A stretch of 64,000 nucleotides of DNA from Virgibacillus subterraneus (GTDB lineage: Bacteria > Bacillota > Bacilli > Bacillales > Amphibacillaceae). How positions within the stretch are numbered: the first letter of the stretch is position 1; each line of letters begins with the position of its first letter. A program made the translations under genes and the position numbers. The stretch spans positions 1 to 64,000 of the forward strand of contig NZ_FOEH01000005.1 of assembly GCF_900110695.1 (NCBI RefSeq). Direction: 5' to 3'. Of this stretch, positions 24,679 to 32,384 are shown piece by piece. The notes beneath the pieces were generated by a model. The model saw only the letters and a list, made by a program, of their open reading frames with translations. It was not told the DNA's origin and searched no databases.

Positions 24679-26207
24679 ATCATGTTATGATCGAGGCGGA
24701 TAAACAAGCTGGAATACGGGAGTGGATTGGACTTGCTGTGCTCGGTCTGCCAACTCTTCTCGTTTCGATCGACGTTTCGGTGATGATCCTTGCCTTACCG
24801 CACATTGGCGCTGATCTAGGTGCTGACAGTACTCAACAATTGTGGATCATTGACATCTATGGCTTTATGCTCGCTGGTTTTTTGATTACTATGGGTACAC
24901 TCGGAGACCAGGTTGGTCGTCGTAAATTGCTGATGATTGGCGGGGCTGCGTTTGCATTTGCCTCAATGTTAGCAGCGTTTTCTCAAAGCGCAGAGATGCT
25001 AATTGCATCCCGCGCAATCCTTGGCATCGCTGGAGCTACGCTAGCCCCATCAACCTTGGCCTTAATCAGCACAATGTTCCGTGACCCAAAACAACGTTCT
25101 TTCGCCATCGGCGTATGGTTGGTTTGCTTTATGGGTGGTATGGCTTTGGGGCCACTGGTCGGTGGCGCGATGCTGGAGCATTTCTGGTGGGGTTCGGTAT
25201 TTCTACTGGGTGTTCCAGTCATGTTATTGTTACTTGTGAGCGCACCGAAATTACTGCCTGAATATCGAGACCCTATAGCTGCCCGATTAGATTTGATTAG
25301 CGTTGCGCTTTCATTAGCATCTATTCTACCCTTCATTTACGGGCTTAAAGAATCAGTTAAATACGGTTTGAATCTAATTTCGGTATTCACCATTGTTTTT
25401 GGTATTTTTTTTGGCACACTATTTGTGTTAAGGCAACGTAAGTTGAGCAATCCCTTACTTGATTTACGTTTATTTGCAAAACCTACTATTAGAATAGCTT
25501 TAGTAGGCATGTTCGGTATTACGTTGACAGGAGCGCTTATGCTTTTTGTAGCGCAATATCTCCAGTTTGTGCAAGGTCTTTCACCGCTCAAGGCAGGGCT
25601 GTGCATGCTCCCAGGAGTACTCATGTCGATGGTAGGCATGCTGATTTCACCTCTTATCGCACGCCGGATCCGCCCTGCGAGCTTAATCGGGACGGGACTC
25701 ATGATCTCGACACTTGGCTGTGTGTTGCTCACTCAAGTACAGGTAGAATCAGGACTCATGATCTTAGTGGTAGGCTATGCGCTCTTCAATTTGGGTACAG
25801 CCCCTCTTCCCAGTTTGGCCACTGATTTAGTGGTGGGGTCTGCTCCTCCTGAGAAAGCAGGATCAGCAGCCTCCTTATCAGAGACGAATGCTGAGTTCGC
25901 CTTCTCGTTGGGCATCGCCATACTGGGTAGCGTTGGAACAGCCGTTTACCGTGCACAAATTGCAAGTGCCATCACTTCCGACATCCCTCCATCTGAAGAA
26001 CATGCATCTCGCGACAGCCTTGCTGGTGCTATGTCTGCAGTAGAAATGCTTCCTGAGCACGTAGGCATGGTTCTTCTCTCAAGTGCCCGAGAAGCCTTTA
26101 CTAGTGGCATGCAAGCAGTAGCTGCCATTTGTGCTATCGTCATAATTGGTATTGCCATTCTCACCATGACCGGACTCAGACAAGTAAAACCTATTGGAAA
26201 GGGATAG
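24675..26207 (+). CDS. MFS drug efflux transporter, DHA2 (14-TM) family
   Basis: 510 residues, about 14 transmembrane helices. MFS motif A is visible as LGDQVGRRKLL near residue 78, and the N-terminal signature LDVSV/‘SIDVSVMILALPHIGADLGAD…QLWIIDIYGF’ is that of QacA/SmvA-type drug:H+ antiporters. It is probably a quaternary-ammonium or multidrug pump of the cytoplasmic membrane. It is the third gene of the MerR-controlled operon, starting inside the SRPBCC stop codon. Its base composition is visibly richer in G+C than the neighbouring AT-rich genes, suggesting recent acquisition. Confidence 0.9.
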   Translation: MNHVMIEADKQAGIREWIGLAVLGLPTLLVSIDVSVMILALPHIGADLGADSTQQLWIIDIYGFMLAGFLITMGTLGDQVGRRKLLMIGGAAFAFASMLAAFSQSAEMLIASRAILGIAGATLAPSTLALISTMFRDPKQRSFAIGVWLVCFMGGMALGPLVGGAMLEHFWWGSVFLLGVPVMLLLLVSAPKLLPEYRDPIAARLDLISVALSLASILPFIYGLKESVKYGLNLISVFTIVFGIFFGTLFVLRQRKLSNPLLDLRLFAKPTIRIALVGMFGITLTGALMLFVAQYLQFVQGLSPLKAGLCMLPGVLMSMVGMLISPLIARRIRPASLIGTGLMISTLGCVLLTQVQVESGLMILVVGYALFNLGTAPLPSLATDLVVGSAPPEKAGSAASLSETNAEFAFSLGIAILGSVGTAVYRAQIASAITSDIPPSEEHASRDSLAGAMSAVEMLPEHVGMVLLSSAREAFTSGMQAVAAICAIVIIGIAILTMTGLRQVKPIGKG

Positions 26208-26530
26208 ACTACCTGAAGCCCCTGCACCCCAACACTAGTAGCAAGCCCAGCAAGGTGGTTATTTGCTGGGCAGAGATACCGCGTGGGAGCATGGAACCAC
26301 CCATAAAGATTATAAACTAACTAGCCTTGATAGATTTACTGCAGTGCGGTCAACTTACACGTCAGATCTTTGACAGTTTGATCGTCTGTTTGTGGATTTT
26401 TGAAGCAGCTAAACATTACATCTTCAACAGTAGGGCGCGATTGTGGAAAAACCATCAATTTAAACGACTTTATTGTTACATCTATGAAGTGTTATTCAGC
26501 AATTGCACCAAAAATTAAACAAATTTATTT

Positions 26531-26560
26531 TTACACCGTCCTCGTTTGAGGACGGTGTAA
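26531..26560 (+). terminator. Strong hairpin, possible terminator of the MFS operon
   Basis: Perfect 13-bp stem with a 4-nt loop. The T-tract after it is interrupted (tgcgtatttt), and it lies 320 bp past the stop codon, so terminator function is uncertain. Confidence 0.5.
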
Positions 26561-26593
26561 TGCGTATTTTCGGCTTCAGAATAAGATGCACCA

Positions 26594-26628
26594 TTTCCCC
26601 CTTTAGATATGATTGTCTAAAGGGGATT
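26594..26628 (+). repeat. Hairpin intergenic repeat, copy 3
   Basis: Stem CCCCTTTAGAT…TCTAAAGGGG followed by attttt. Preceded by 'ggcttcagaataagatgcacc'. Same family as near 18.39, 23.23 and 29.57 kb. Confidence 0.55.
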
Positions 26629-26796
26629 TTTGTGGCGAAAAGAAAAAGAACATACTAAAGTCGATAAATAGATTAAAGAAGGTCGAGGAACTGGCAGTGG
26701 TATAGCTTATAAGCCGTGGTTAAAGATATCTTCTCATTAGCGACCTCAATATAATAACGTAGTTAAAAATTCACTAAGCTTACAATTTCTTCTTGT

Positions 26797-26848
26797 ATTT
26801 TCTTTCAAGAGAATTTTCCTTATTAGGAAATTTCTCTTGAAAGAAAAT
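26797..26848. repeat. Long perfect inverted repeat before the ArsR gene
   Basis: Two 17-bp arms, ATTTTCTTTCAAGAGAA and TTCTCTTGAAAGAAAAT, with a further partly pairing centre (tttcctta-ttaggaaa). The right arm contains the −35 box of the ArsR promoter. It could form a cruciform or an RNA hairpin, or be a second binding site. Confidence 0.7.
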
Positions 26849-26878
26849 TTGAGATGTGGTATATTATCTTCAGATAAT
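26837..26878 (+). promoter_or_regulatory. ArsR-gene promoter with overlapping dyad operator
   Basis: TTGAAA (26837-26842), 17-bp spacer, TATATT (26860-26865). The dyad ATTATCT-TC-AGATAAT (26863-26878), 7+7 bp, overlaps the −10 and the expected start site. That is where an ArsR-type repressor would block transcription of its own operon. Confidence 0.7.
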
Positions 26879-26897
26879 GAAAGGAGGGGATGTATGC

Positions 26898-27239
26898 ATG
26901 AATGCCGCGACTTTCAGTGCTCTGGCTGAACCCAATAGAATGAACATCATTGAATTGCTGCGAGACCTTGGAGCGCTAACCGTCGGGGAAGTCTCTCAGA
27001 AGCTCGGACTACGAATGCCACAGTCATCCAAACATCTTCATGTTTTGGCTAAAGTTGGTCTTGTTAGCGTGAAGGCTGATGCGAACAGACGAATATATTC
27101 CATTCGTCAAGAATCGTTTGTAGAGATGGACAAATGGTTAGAATCTTTCATCAGAGATAAAGAAGAACAGTTTGACAGGTTTGAAGATCTTTTAATGAAA
27201 AAACAAGCTATTGAAAAGAGCGATGACGAGCAAATATGA
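26898..27239 (+). CDS. ArsR-family transcriptional regulator
   Basis: A 113-residue winged-helix repressor: NAATFSALAEPNRMNIIELLRDLGALTVGEVSQKLGLRMPQSSKHLHVLAKVGLVSVKADANRRIYS. The recognition helix is MPQSSKHLHVLAKVGL. No CxCxxC metal motif is present, so it belongs to the non-metal ArsR group usually found next to SRPBCC genes. ATG at 26898 is 8 nt after AAGGAGGGG; the longer frame from 26856 runs through the RBS and is rejected. First gene of a three-gene cassette. Confidence 0.9.
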   Translation: MNAATFSALAEPNRMNIIELLRDLGALTVGEVSQKLGLRMPQSSKHLHVLAKVGLVSVKADANRRIYSIRQESFVEMDKWLESFIRDKEEQFDRFEDLLMKKQAIEKSDDEQI

Positions 27240-27272
27240 TGTTTCTCAAATTTAAAATAGAGGAGTGATAAT

Positions 27273-27755
27273 ATGTCAAAAACTCGGATTATAGCTGAAA
27301 AAGGAACACACGATGTAGTCATTTCTCGTATCTTTAATGCACCTCGGGAGCTTGTGTTTAAGACTTATACCGACCCAATAACAGTCCCTGAGTGGTGGGG
27401 TCCGAAAAGGTATACAACTACAGTAGATCAGATGGACGTGAAAAAAGGTGGCATTTGGCGATTCATTCACCGAGACGTTGAAGGAAACGAATATGCATTT
27501 AATGGTGTTTATCATGAAATCTCTTCACCTGAAAAAATAATCAATACCTTTGATGTTGAAGGCTATTCTGATTTTCTCGGACTTGTCACGATCCACTTTG
27601 AAGAAATGCCTGGTAGTAAGACGAAGTTTACCGAGACTACGGTATATCAGTCAGTAGAAGGTCGAGATGGCATGATAAAAGCGGGTATGGAAGAAGGAGC
27701 CATTGAACTCTTGGATCGGCTTGAAGAATTCCTGGATAAGCATCAGAGTAATTGA
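27273..27755 (+). CDS. SRPBCC/AHSA1-domain protein
   Basis: 160 residues with the complete family pattern: VISRIFNAPRELVFKTYTDPITVPEWWGPKRYTTTVDQMDVKKGGIWRF, then 'YHEISSPEKIINTFDVEG' and the C-terminal MEEGAIELLDRLEEFL. The ArsR-SRPBCC pair is a recurring cassette in Bacillaceae; the ligand is unknown. RBS GAGGAG lies before the ATG; it starts 33 bp after the ArsR stop and precedes the PhnB-like gene by 31 bp. Confidence 0.88.
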   Translation: MSKTRIIAEKGTHDVVISRIFNAPRELVFKTYTDPITVPEWWGPKRYTTTVDQMDVKKGGIWRFIHRDVEGNEYAFNGVYHEISSPEKIINTFDVEGYSDFLGLVTIHFEEMPGSKTKFTETTVYQSVEGRDGMIKAGMEEGAIELLDRLEEFLDKHQSN

Positions 27756-27786
27756 AGTTAATAACAATTCTAAGGAGGATTTAACG

Positions 27787-28701
27787 ATGACAAAAACACA
27801 TCAAAGCATCGTTCCGCATTTATGGTATGACAAGGACGCGAAGGAAGCGGCAGCGTTTTATGCTTCCATTTTTCCGGAATCCAGAATTACGAGTGTAACG
27901 CCACTTGACGACACACCATCTGGTGACTCTCATTTAGTTTCGTTTGAGTTGTGGGGGCAAAAGTTCTTGTCCATCAATGCAGGACCTATTTTCAAATTTA
28001 ATCCAGCGGTGTCTTTCATGGTGAATTTTGACCCAAAGAGAGATAAAGAAGCGAGTGAAAAGATAAACCAGGTTTGGAACAAATTGTCTGAAGGTGGCAA
28101 AGTGTTAATGCCGCTTGACAAGTATTCCTTTAGTGATAAATATGGCTGGATTCAGGATAAGTATGGTTTGTCGTGGCAACTTATTTTAACCAATCCTGAA
28201 GATGATGAGCGGCCTACAATCATGCCTTCACTTATGTTTGTCGGTGATCAATACAACAAAGCCGAAGAGGCGATGAATTATTATCTATCAGTATTCAATA
28301 ACGCAAAGAAAGGATCAATTGCCCGTTACCCTCAAGGTATGGAACCTGACAAAGAAGGAAGCATTATGTTTTCAGATTTCATAATTGAGAATCAAATGTT
28401 AGCCGCAATGGACAGCGCGGGAAATCATCCATTCAGTTTTAGCGAGGCAATCTCATTGACGGTATATTGTGACACGCAGGAAGAAATAGATAACTACTGG
28501 AACAAGCTTTCCGCAGTTCCTGAATCTGAGCAGTGTGGATGGCTGAAAGATAAGTATGGAATGTCCTGGCAGATTGTACCGAGAGATAAGGAAGCGATGA
28601 TGAACAATGGAACACCAGAACAAGTTGCGCGCGTAACACAAGCAACCTTGAAAATGAAAAAACTTGATCTTGCAGAGTTACAGAAGGCATACAGGGGTTA
28701 A
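27787..28701 (+). CDS. Two-domain PhnB-like VOC protein
   Basis: 304 residues with two tandem 3-demethylubiquinone-methyltransferase-like (PhnB) glyoxalase-fold domains: IVPHLWYDKDAKEAAAFYASIFPESRIT… (residues ~7-135), then IMPSLMFVGDQYNKAEEAMNYYLSVFNNAK… (~150-290). Each ends in a 'DKYGxSWQ' motif (DKYGLSWQLI, DKYGMSWQIV). It is not a methyltransferase despite the historical name; activity is unknown. ATG at 27787 follows AAGGAGG by 8 nt; the longer frame from 27703 overlaps the upstream gene and is rejected. Last gene of the ArsR cassette. Confidence 0.85.
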   Translation: MTKTHQSIVPHLWYDKDAKEAAAFYASIFPESRITSVTPLDDTPSGDSHLVSFELWGQKFLSINAGPIFKFNPAVSFMVNFDPKRDKEASEKINQVWNKLSEGGKVLMPLDKYSFSDKYGWIQDKYGLSWQLILTNPEDDERPTIMPSLMFVGDQYNKAEEAMNYYLSVFNNAKKGSIARYPQGMEPDKEGSIMFSDFIIENQMLAAMDSAGNHPFSFSEAISLTVYCDTQEEIDNYWNKLSAVPESEQCGWLKDKYGMSWQIVPRDKEAMMNNGTPEQVARVTQATLKMKKLDLAELQKAYRG

Positions 28702-28707
28702 TGAATA

Positions 28708-28782
28708 CAGCCCGCTAGTTCACAGACATTTCAACTAGATTCAAGTTATAAACATCGTTTCTTAGTCAACTGCGGGCTGAAG
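28708..28782 (+). terminator. Possible terminator hairpin after the PhnB-like gene
   Basis: Outer stem cagcccgc(t)agtt/aact-gcgggctg encloses ~50 nt. No T-tract follows, so termination is doubtful. Confidence 0.35.
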
Positions 28783-28864
28783 TGTTTAAAAGAACTTCGT
28801 TGTGAGTTTTAACCTGATTTTTTTATTTATGAAAATTTCAAATTAAAAGGGGGAATCCTTATTC

Positions 28865-29332
28865 ATGAAAAAATCAATTCGTGATGAAATGATAAACCGA
28901 TTAGAGTTTTTTTTAGGTAAATGGGAAATAGAAGTAATTCATCCGCATTTCCAATCTAATTCGATTTATGGACAAACGATATTTGATTGGATGGAGAGAG
29001 AGAAGTTTATGGTTCAGCGAACTTCTATAAATCAATCCGAGTTCCCAAGCAGTACAATTGTTTATGACTATGATTCTAATACTGGTACTTATTTACAACA
29101 CTATTTTGATTCACGAGGTGTAACTCGTCTATATAATATGAGTTTTGAAAACAATTATTGGAAAGTGTGGAGGGATACATCAGATTTTTCACAATTAGAC
29201 TTTTGTCAGCGTTTTGTTGGAGAAATCAATGAGTCTGGAGATACAATAAAAAGTTCATGGGAAACATCACATGACGGTTCACACTGGGAGCATGATTTTA
29301 GGCTTATATATAGAAAAGTCATTCAGATATAA
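28865..29332 (+). CDS. Conserved hypothetical protein, DUF1579-like
   Basis: 155 residues, soluble, rich in aromatic residues and beta-strand patterns: FFLGKWEIEVIHPHF, FDWMEREKFMVQRTS, STIVYDYDSNTGTYLQHYFDSRGVTRLYNMSF, and ending WEHDFRLIYRK. The 'LGKWE' start and 'D.RGV.R.Y' core resemble lipocalin-like DUF1579 proteins that occur near stress regulators. No catalytic residues can be assigned. RBS AAAGGGGG precedes the ATG by 9 nt. It is about 160 bp after the PhnB-like gene and followed by a terminator; probably a separate unit. Confidence 0.65.
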   Translation: MKKSIRDEMINRLEFFLGKWEIEVIHPHFQSNSIYGQTIFDWMEREKFMVQRTSINQSEFPSSTIVYDYDSNTGTYLQHYFDSRGVTRLYNMSFENNYWKVWRDTSDFSQLDFCQRFVGEINESGDTIKSSWETSHDGSHWEHDFRLIYRKVIQI

Positions 29333-29387
29333 GACAAGATTGTTAATATTCCTTTATTCTTATTCAATGGGTGTAGATGCTAAATAA

Positions 29388-29414
29388 GGTGATCAATAGG
29401 ATCGCCTTTTTCTC
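29388..29414 (+). terminator. Terminator after the DUF1579-like gene
   Basis: Stem aaggtgatc/ggatcgcctt with one G-T pair and a short loop, then TTTTTC. Confidence 0.65.
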
Positions 29415-29570
29415 TTTTGCAAAATCTTCTTTAATTTGGACAAATATTTTAAGCCTTATAGAAATTTTTTTGACTTTAATAATGATGTAGCTATTGATTA
29501 TGTTACATTTCCAACGGTTAATTTGCATGGAAGCGCCTAAAATAAATGACATTTATAAAAGTTCACCGTT

Positions 29571-29606
29571 ACCCCCTTTTTGGGTGTTGTTTTTGGCTAA
29601 AGGGTC
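29571..29606 (+). repeat. Hairpin intergenic repeat, copy 4 (diverged)
   Basis: Stem ACCCCCTTT…GGCTAAAGGGTCC, preceded by 'gttcaccgtta' and followed by a tail with 'atgaggttatttttcagaatg'. It is the most diverged copy of the family. Confidence 0.45.
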
Positions 29607-29772
29607 CTGTTGTGTAAATTAAAATTGACCAATGACAGTTATGAGGTTATTTTTCAGAATGCCTATTATAGCTGAACTGGAACGTTGAATGAAGAAGGTT
29701 AATCTTGTGACCGAATTATTACTAGTGAGATGTCAGTATTTTTAATCAGACTATACAAAAGAGTAATGCTGT

Positions 29773-29828
29773 TTGACAATATAAATTACTTGTTACATAC
29801 TGTTGTTAAAATAATTTTACTGAGTAAA
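29773..29828 (+). promoter_or_regulatory. Promoter and palindromic operator of the HTH regulator gene
   Basis: A perfect −35 TTGACA (29773-29778), 17-bp spacer and CATACT (29796-29801). A perfect palindrome TTTACT-G-AGTAAA lies at 29816-29828, ~15 bp past the −10. A closely related site (gttaaaataa + TTACTGTGTAAA) occurs before the downstream MFS gene, so one repressor may control both. Confidence 0.65.
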
Positions 29829-29840
29829 TGGAGTGTACCG

Positions 29841-30449
29841 ATGAAAGATATAAAAATATTGACTACGCATGAACAGCTTAAAGCTCTATCTGATCCGTTT
29901 CGATCCGAATTACTTTTACGCTTAATGGAAAAGCCAAAAACTGGACAGCAACTTTCCGAGGTATTTAGTCTTTCAAGAGCCCGTATTCACTATCACTTAA
30001 AAGAATTAGAGAAAAATGATCTTGTAGAAATAGTACACCAAGAAGAAAAGAATGGGATTGTACAAAAGTTTTATCAAGCTGTTGCAGGTGGATTCGTACC
30101 TGATCAGTCTCTGATACCTTATTCTGATATGACAGAAACGGTCAGACATATGATGATAAGCATGTTGGAACAATCGAAAAGAAGAATTCTTGCTGCCCCA
30201 GAGAAGTCATTACAAGATGAGTCTGGTTCTAAGGACCCTGCCAAATGGAAGTATAGGTCGAGTGCTTATGAAATTCATGCTAAAGAAGAAGATTTCTTGG
30301 CTTGGCAGCAGAAATTTTCAGATTTGATGGAGGAGCTTGCGAAAATTCAAAGACCTGAACCATCTCCAGATGCAAAACTATATTACTTTCACATGCTTGG
30401 CTTTCAGGTTGAGGAAGGTCTCTTTGAAAAGAAAAAAGGAGAATCTTAA
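29841..30449 (+). CDS. Winged-helix (ArsR/HTH_20-type) transcriptional regulator
   Basis: 202 residues. The DNA-binding domain is HEQLKALSDPFRSELLLRLMEKPKTGQQLSEVFSLSRARIHYHLKELEKNDLVEIVHQEEKNGIVQKFYQAVA, a typical ArsR-like HTH with recognition helix SRARIHYHLKEL. The C-terminal ~100 residues are an unrecognised effector domain. ATG at 29841 is the domain edge with GGAG 9 nt upstream; the longer frame from 29730 runs through the promoter. It is followed 72 bp later by an MFS pump that carries a related operator, so it probably regulates that pump. Confidence 0.85.
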   Translation: MKDIKILTTHEQLKALSDPFRSELLLRLMEKPKTGQQLSEVFSLSRARIHYHLKELEKNDLVEIVHQEEKNGIVQKFYQAVAGGFVPDQSLIPYSDMTETVRHMMISMLEQSKRRILAAPEKSLQDESGSKDPAKWKYRSSAYEIHAKEEDFLAWQQKFSDLMEELAKIQRPEPSPDAKLYYFHMLGFQVEEGLFEKKKGES

Positions 30450-30473
30450 CATGTTCTTTTTTTTTTGGTAAAC

Positions 30474-30498
30474 GGTTAAAATAAACTTACTGTGTAAA
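30474..30498 (+). promoter_or_regulatory. Putative operator before the MFS gene, related to the regulator's own site
   Basis: The sequence gttaaaataa followed by TTACTGTGTAAA repeats, with few changes, the block at 29804-29828 upstream of the regulator. Arms TTAC/GTAA are conserved. Confidence 0.55.
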
Positions 30499-30521
30499 AT
30501 AATTTATCAAGGAGAGTTATT

Positions 30522-31772
30522 ATGGATAGTGTGAAGCAATTGGAAAGAGAAGCCATGATCCCTTTATCGAAATCTAAATCATTTATTTTATTGTGGTTTA
30601 CAACTGTAATTTCAAGCTTAAGTCTTTCAATGTTTATGTTTATCCAATCATGGTATGTCGTAGAAAGTCTCGGTATGGAAGCATCTCTTGGAATTATATT
30701 GGTTTGTTTAACGACCATGCGAATGGTTTCTATGGTAATTGGAGGGGTAGTTGCGGATAAGAGTAGACAAACGAAAATTATGTGTTTTTCTGATATATCT
30801 TTAGCCTTGCTAGTGATTTCGCTTGCAGGCCTTTTCACTCTCTTTTCAGAAGTACCCATATGGGTTCTTGCTGTTAATGCAACTTTTTTTGGAGCTTGCG
30901 GAGGGTTATTCGAGCCTTCCAGAGATGCTCTTTTACCGAAGGTTGTTAAAATTGACCAATTAACAAGAGCAAACTCCCTACTTCAGGGAGCTATTCAAAT
31001 TGCCTTATTCACTGGACCTTTACTCGCAGGAATATTGATCAACTTTTTCGGTTATAGCATAGTTCTAATTTTGATTGGGTTGTGCTTATGCCTCTCTGGG
31101 ATCGGTGTTTTATTTATAAAGGTGAGTAATGATAATCTAAACAAACAGGAAAAGGTTAACCAGCCTTTTCAAGTTCAATTGATGGAGGGGTTTAGCTACA
31201 CGTGGAATTCACCGTTATTGAGAGCTTTGTTTATCATTACAATTATTGTAAACTTCTTTATATCTGGTCCATTAATGATGGGTCTACCGATATTCGTAGA
31301 GGGAGTACTTAATGGAAGCTCTGTAGATTTTAGTTTTGTGCAGGGTGGTTTTACGTTTGGAATGATACTTGGTTCAATACTCATAGGACTTATTAACATC
31401 CAGCGTAAGAGAGGGGCATATGCATTATACCTAATTGCCCTTCAAGGGTCGGGGATGCTTATTTTTAGTCAAGTCAATTCTATCTTTGCAGCTGTAGGTA
31501 TTATTATTCTTATTGGCATGCTTAACCCTGGTGTCAATATTCCACTGATTTCATTGGTTCAATCTCATTCTGATCAAGCAAAAGTAGGTCGTGTTATGAG
31601 TTTAATCCGTACGGGGTCTCTAGGATTAATTCCACTTTCATACGCTGTGACATCTGTGTTTCTAGGGTTTGGAGTACAAATACAAATTCTAATGGCATGG
31701 AGTTCTCTCCCTTTAATACTTAGCGTCGTTATATTGTATTTTGTATATCCAATATTGAGGTCAGCTGACTAA
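30522..31772 (+). CDS. MFS transporter, DHA3/macrolide-efflux type
   Basis: 416 residues with about 12 transmembrane helices (first near residue 19: SFILLWFTTVISSLSLSMFMFIQSWYVV). The segment 'GGVVADKSRQTKIMCFSDI' is the motif A loop, and 'FFGACGGLFEPSRDALLPKVVKIDQLTRANSL' is a strong signature of the MFS_3/DHA3 group that includes macrolide efflux proteins. It exports an unknown compound. RBS AAGGAGAG precedes the ATG. It is paired with the upstream winged-helix regulator. Confidence 0.85.
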   Translation: MDSVKQLEREAMIPLSKSKSFILLWFTTVISSLSLSMFMFIQSWYVVESLGMEASLGIILVCLTTMRMVSMVIGGVVADKSRQTKIMCFSDISLALLVISLAGLFTLFSEVPIWVLAVNATFFGACGGLFEPSRDALLPKVVKIDQLTRANSLLQGAIQIALFTGPLLAGILINFFGYSIVLILIGLCLCLSGIGVLFIKVSNDNLNKQEKVNQPFQVQLMEGFSYTWNSPLLRALFIITIIVNFFISGPLMMGLPIFVEGVLNGSSVDFSFVQGGFTFGMILGSILIGLINIQRKRGAYALYLIALQGSGMLIFSQVNSIFAAVGIIILIGMLNPGVNIPLISLVQSHSDQAKVGRVMSLIRTGSLGLIPLSYAVTSVFLGFGVQIQILMAWSSLPLILSVVILYFVYPILRSAD

Positions 31773-31873
31773 TGACATCAAAATTAAAAACACAATTTTA
31801 GTTAACGAATTTATGTTTAGATGTAGAACCGTTTCGTCCACTATTCATACGGAATTGTGAGAGGATATAGTAT

Positions 31874-31920
31874 AAGAGTGGTAACTATCACCAATTTTTG
31901 GCGATAGATACCACTCTTAT
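31874..31920 (+). terminator. Terminator after the DHA3 transporter gene
   Basis: Stem aagagtggtaactatc/gatagataccactctt with a central loop, followed by atttgttt. Confidence 0.75.
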
Positions 31921-31951
31921 TTGTTTAAAGGTGTAGGAATCTAAGCCTAGC

Positions 31952-32215
31952 GCAGAAAATACTGCGGTACTGACCAAAAGATGACTGCCTATGGAAGAAA
32001 AGGATGGAATTAGAAGTACTTGTATTGTTGGACATGAACCCAGTCATGTATTCAGCATAGAGCACCTTTTTGAACGCATTTGGAGGCTCAATTCCACGGG
32101 TGCTATCGCGGCAGTCACTGTGCAGATTAAAAAATTGGCGGGGAAATTGAAATGGATCCCTCCAATTCGCAATCCATTGAAACGATTTGGGAGAAGGTTA
32201 CTAATTAAAGGATAA
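31952..32215 (+). pseudogene. C-terminal remnant of an OmpR-type response regulator
   Basis: The frame reads AENTAVLTKR, a stop, then MEEKDGIRST…EPSHVFSIEHLFERIWRLNSTGAIAAVTVQIKKLAGKL. A +1 frame continues EIEMDPSNSQSIETIWEKV. Joined, these match the trans_reg_C winged helix of VanR-like regulators ('LT..E..LL…QVFS..HLFE.IWG..S.G…TVTVHIKKLREKIE.DPSNPQ.I.TIWGVGY'). The receiver domain is missing, and one stop plus one frameshift break the rest. No cognate kinase is present. Confidence 0.72.
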
Positions 32216-32384
32216 TTAAATAATTTTCAACTGAAAATTCTCTTCCGGCGAGTTTTTAATTTTTATACGTTTTTTTTATACTTATTTTAGAATTTTTTTA
32301 GATGGAGTTTAGAAATAATGTTTATCCTGTAAGCAAAGGTAAAAAATCCAGACAAAATATCCAACGAGATAGGAGGTGATCACA

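Larger units (their letters stand above)
26208..26796. other. Intergenic region with hairpins
   Basis: No gene recognised; the short open frames here lack RBS and familiar motifs. It holds a cccagcaa/ttgctggg stem (26246-26270), a perfect ttacaccgtcctc/gaggacggtgtaa stem (26531-26560) that may end the MFS transcript, and the third hairpin repeat. Confidence 0.5.

Noticed and set aside
27703-27786. N-terminal extension of the PhnB-like gene
   Set aside because: It overlaps the SRPBCC gene, passes through a clear RBS, and the family N-terminus begins at 27787.
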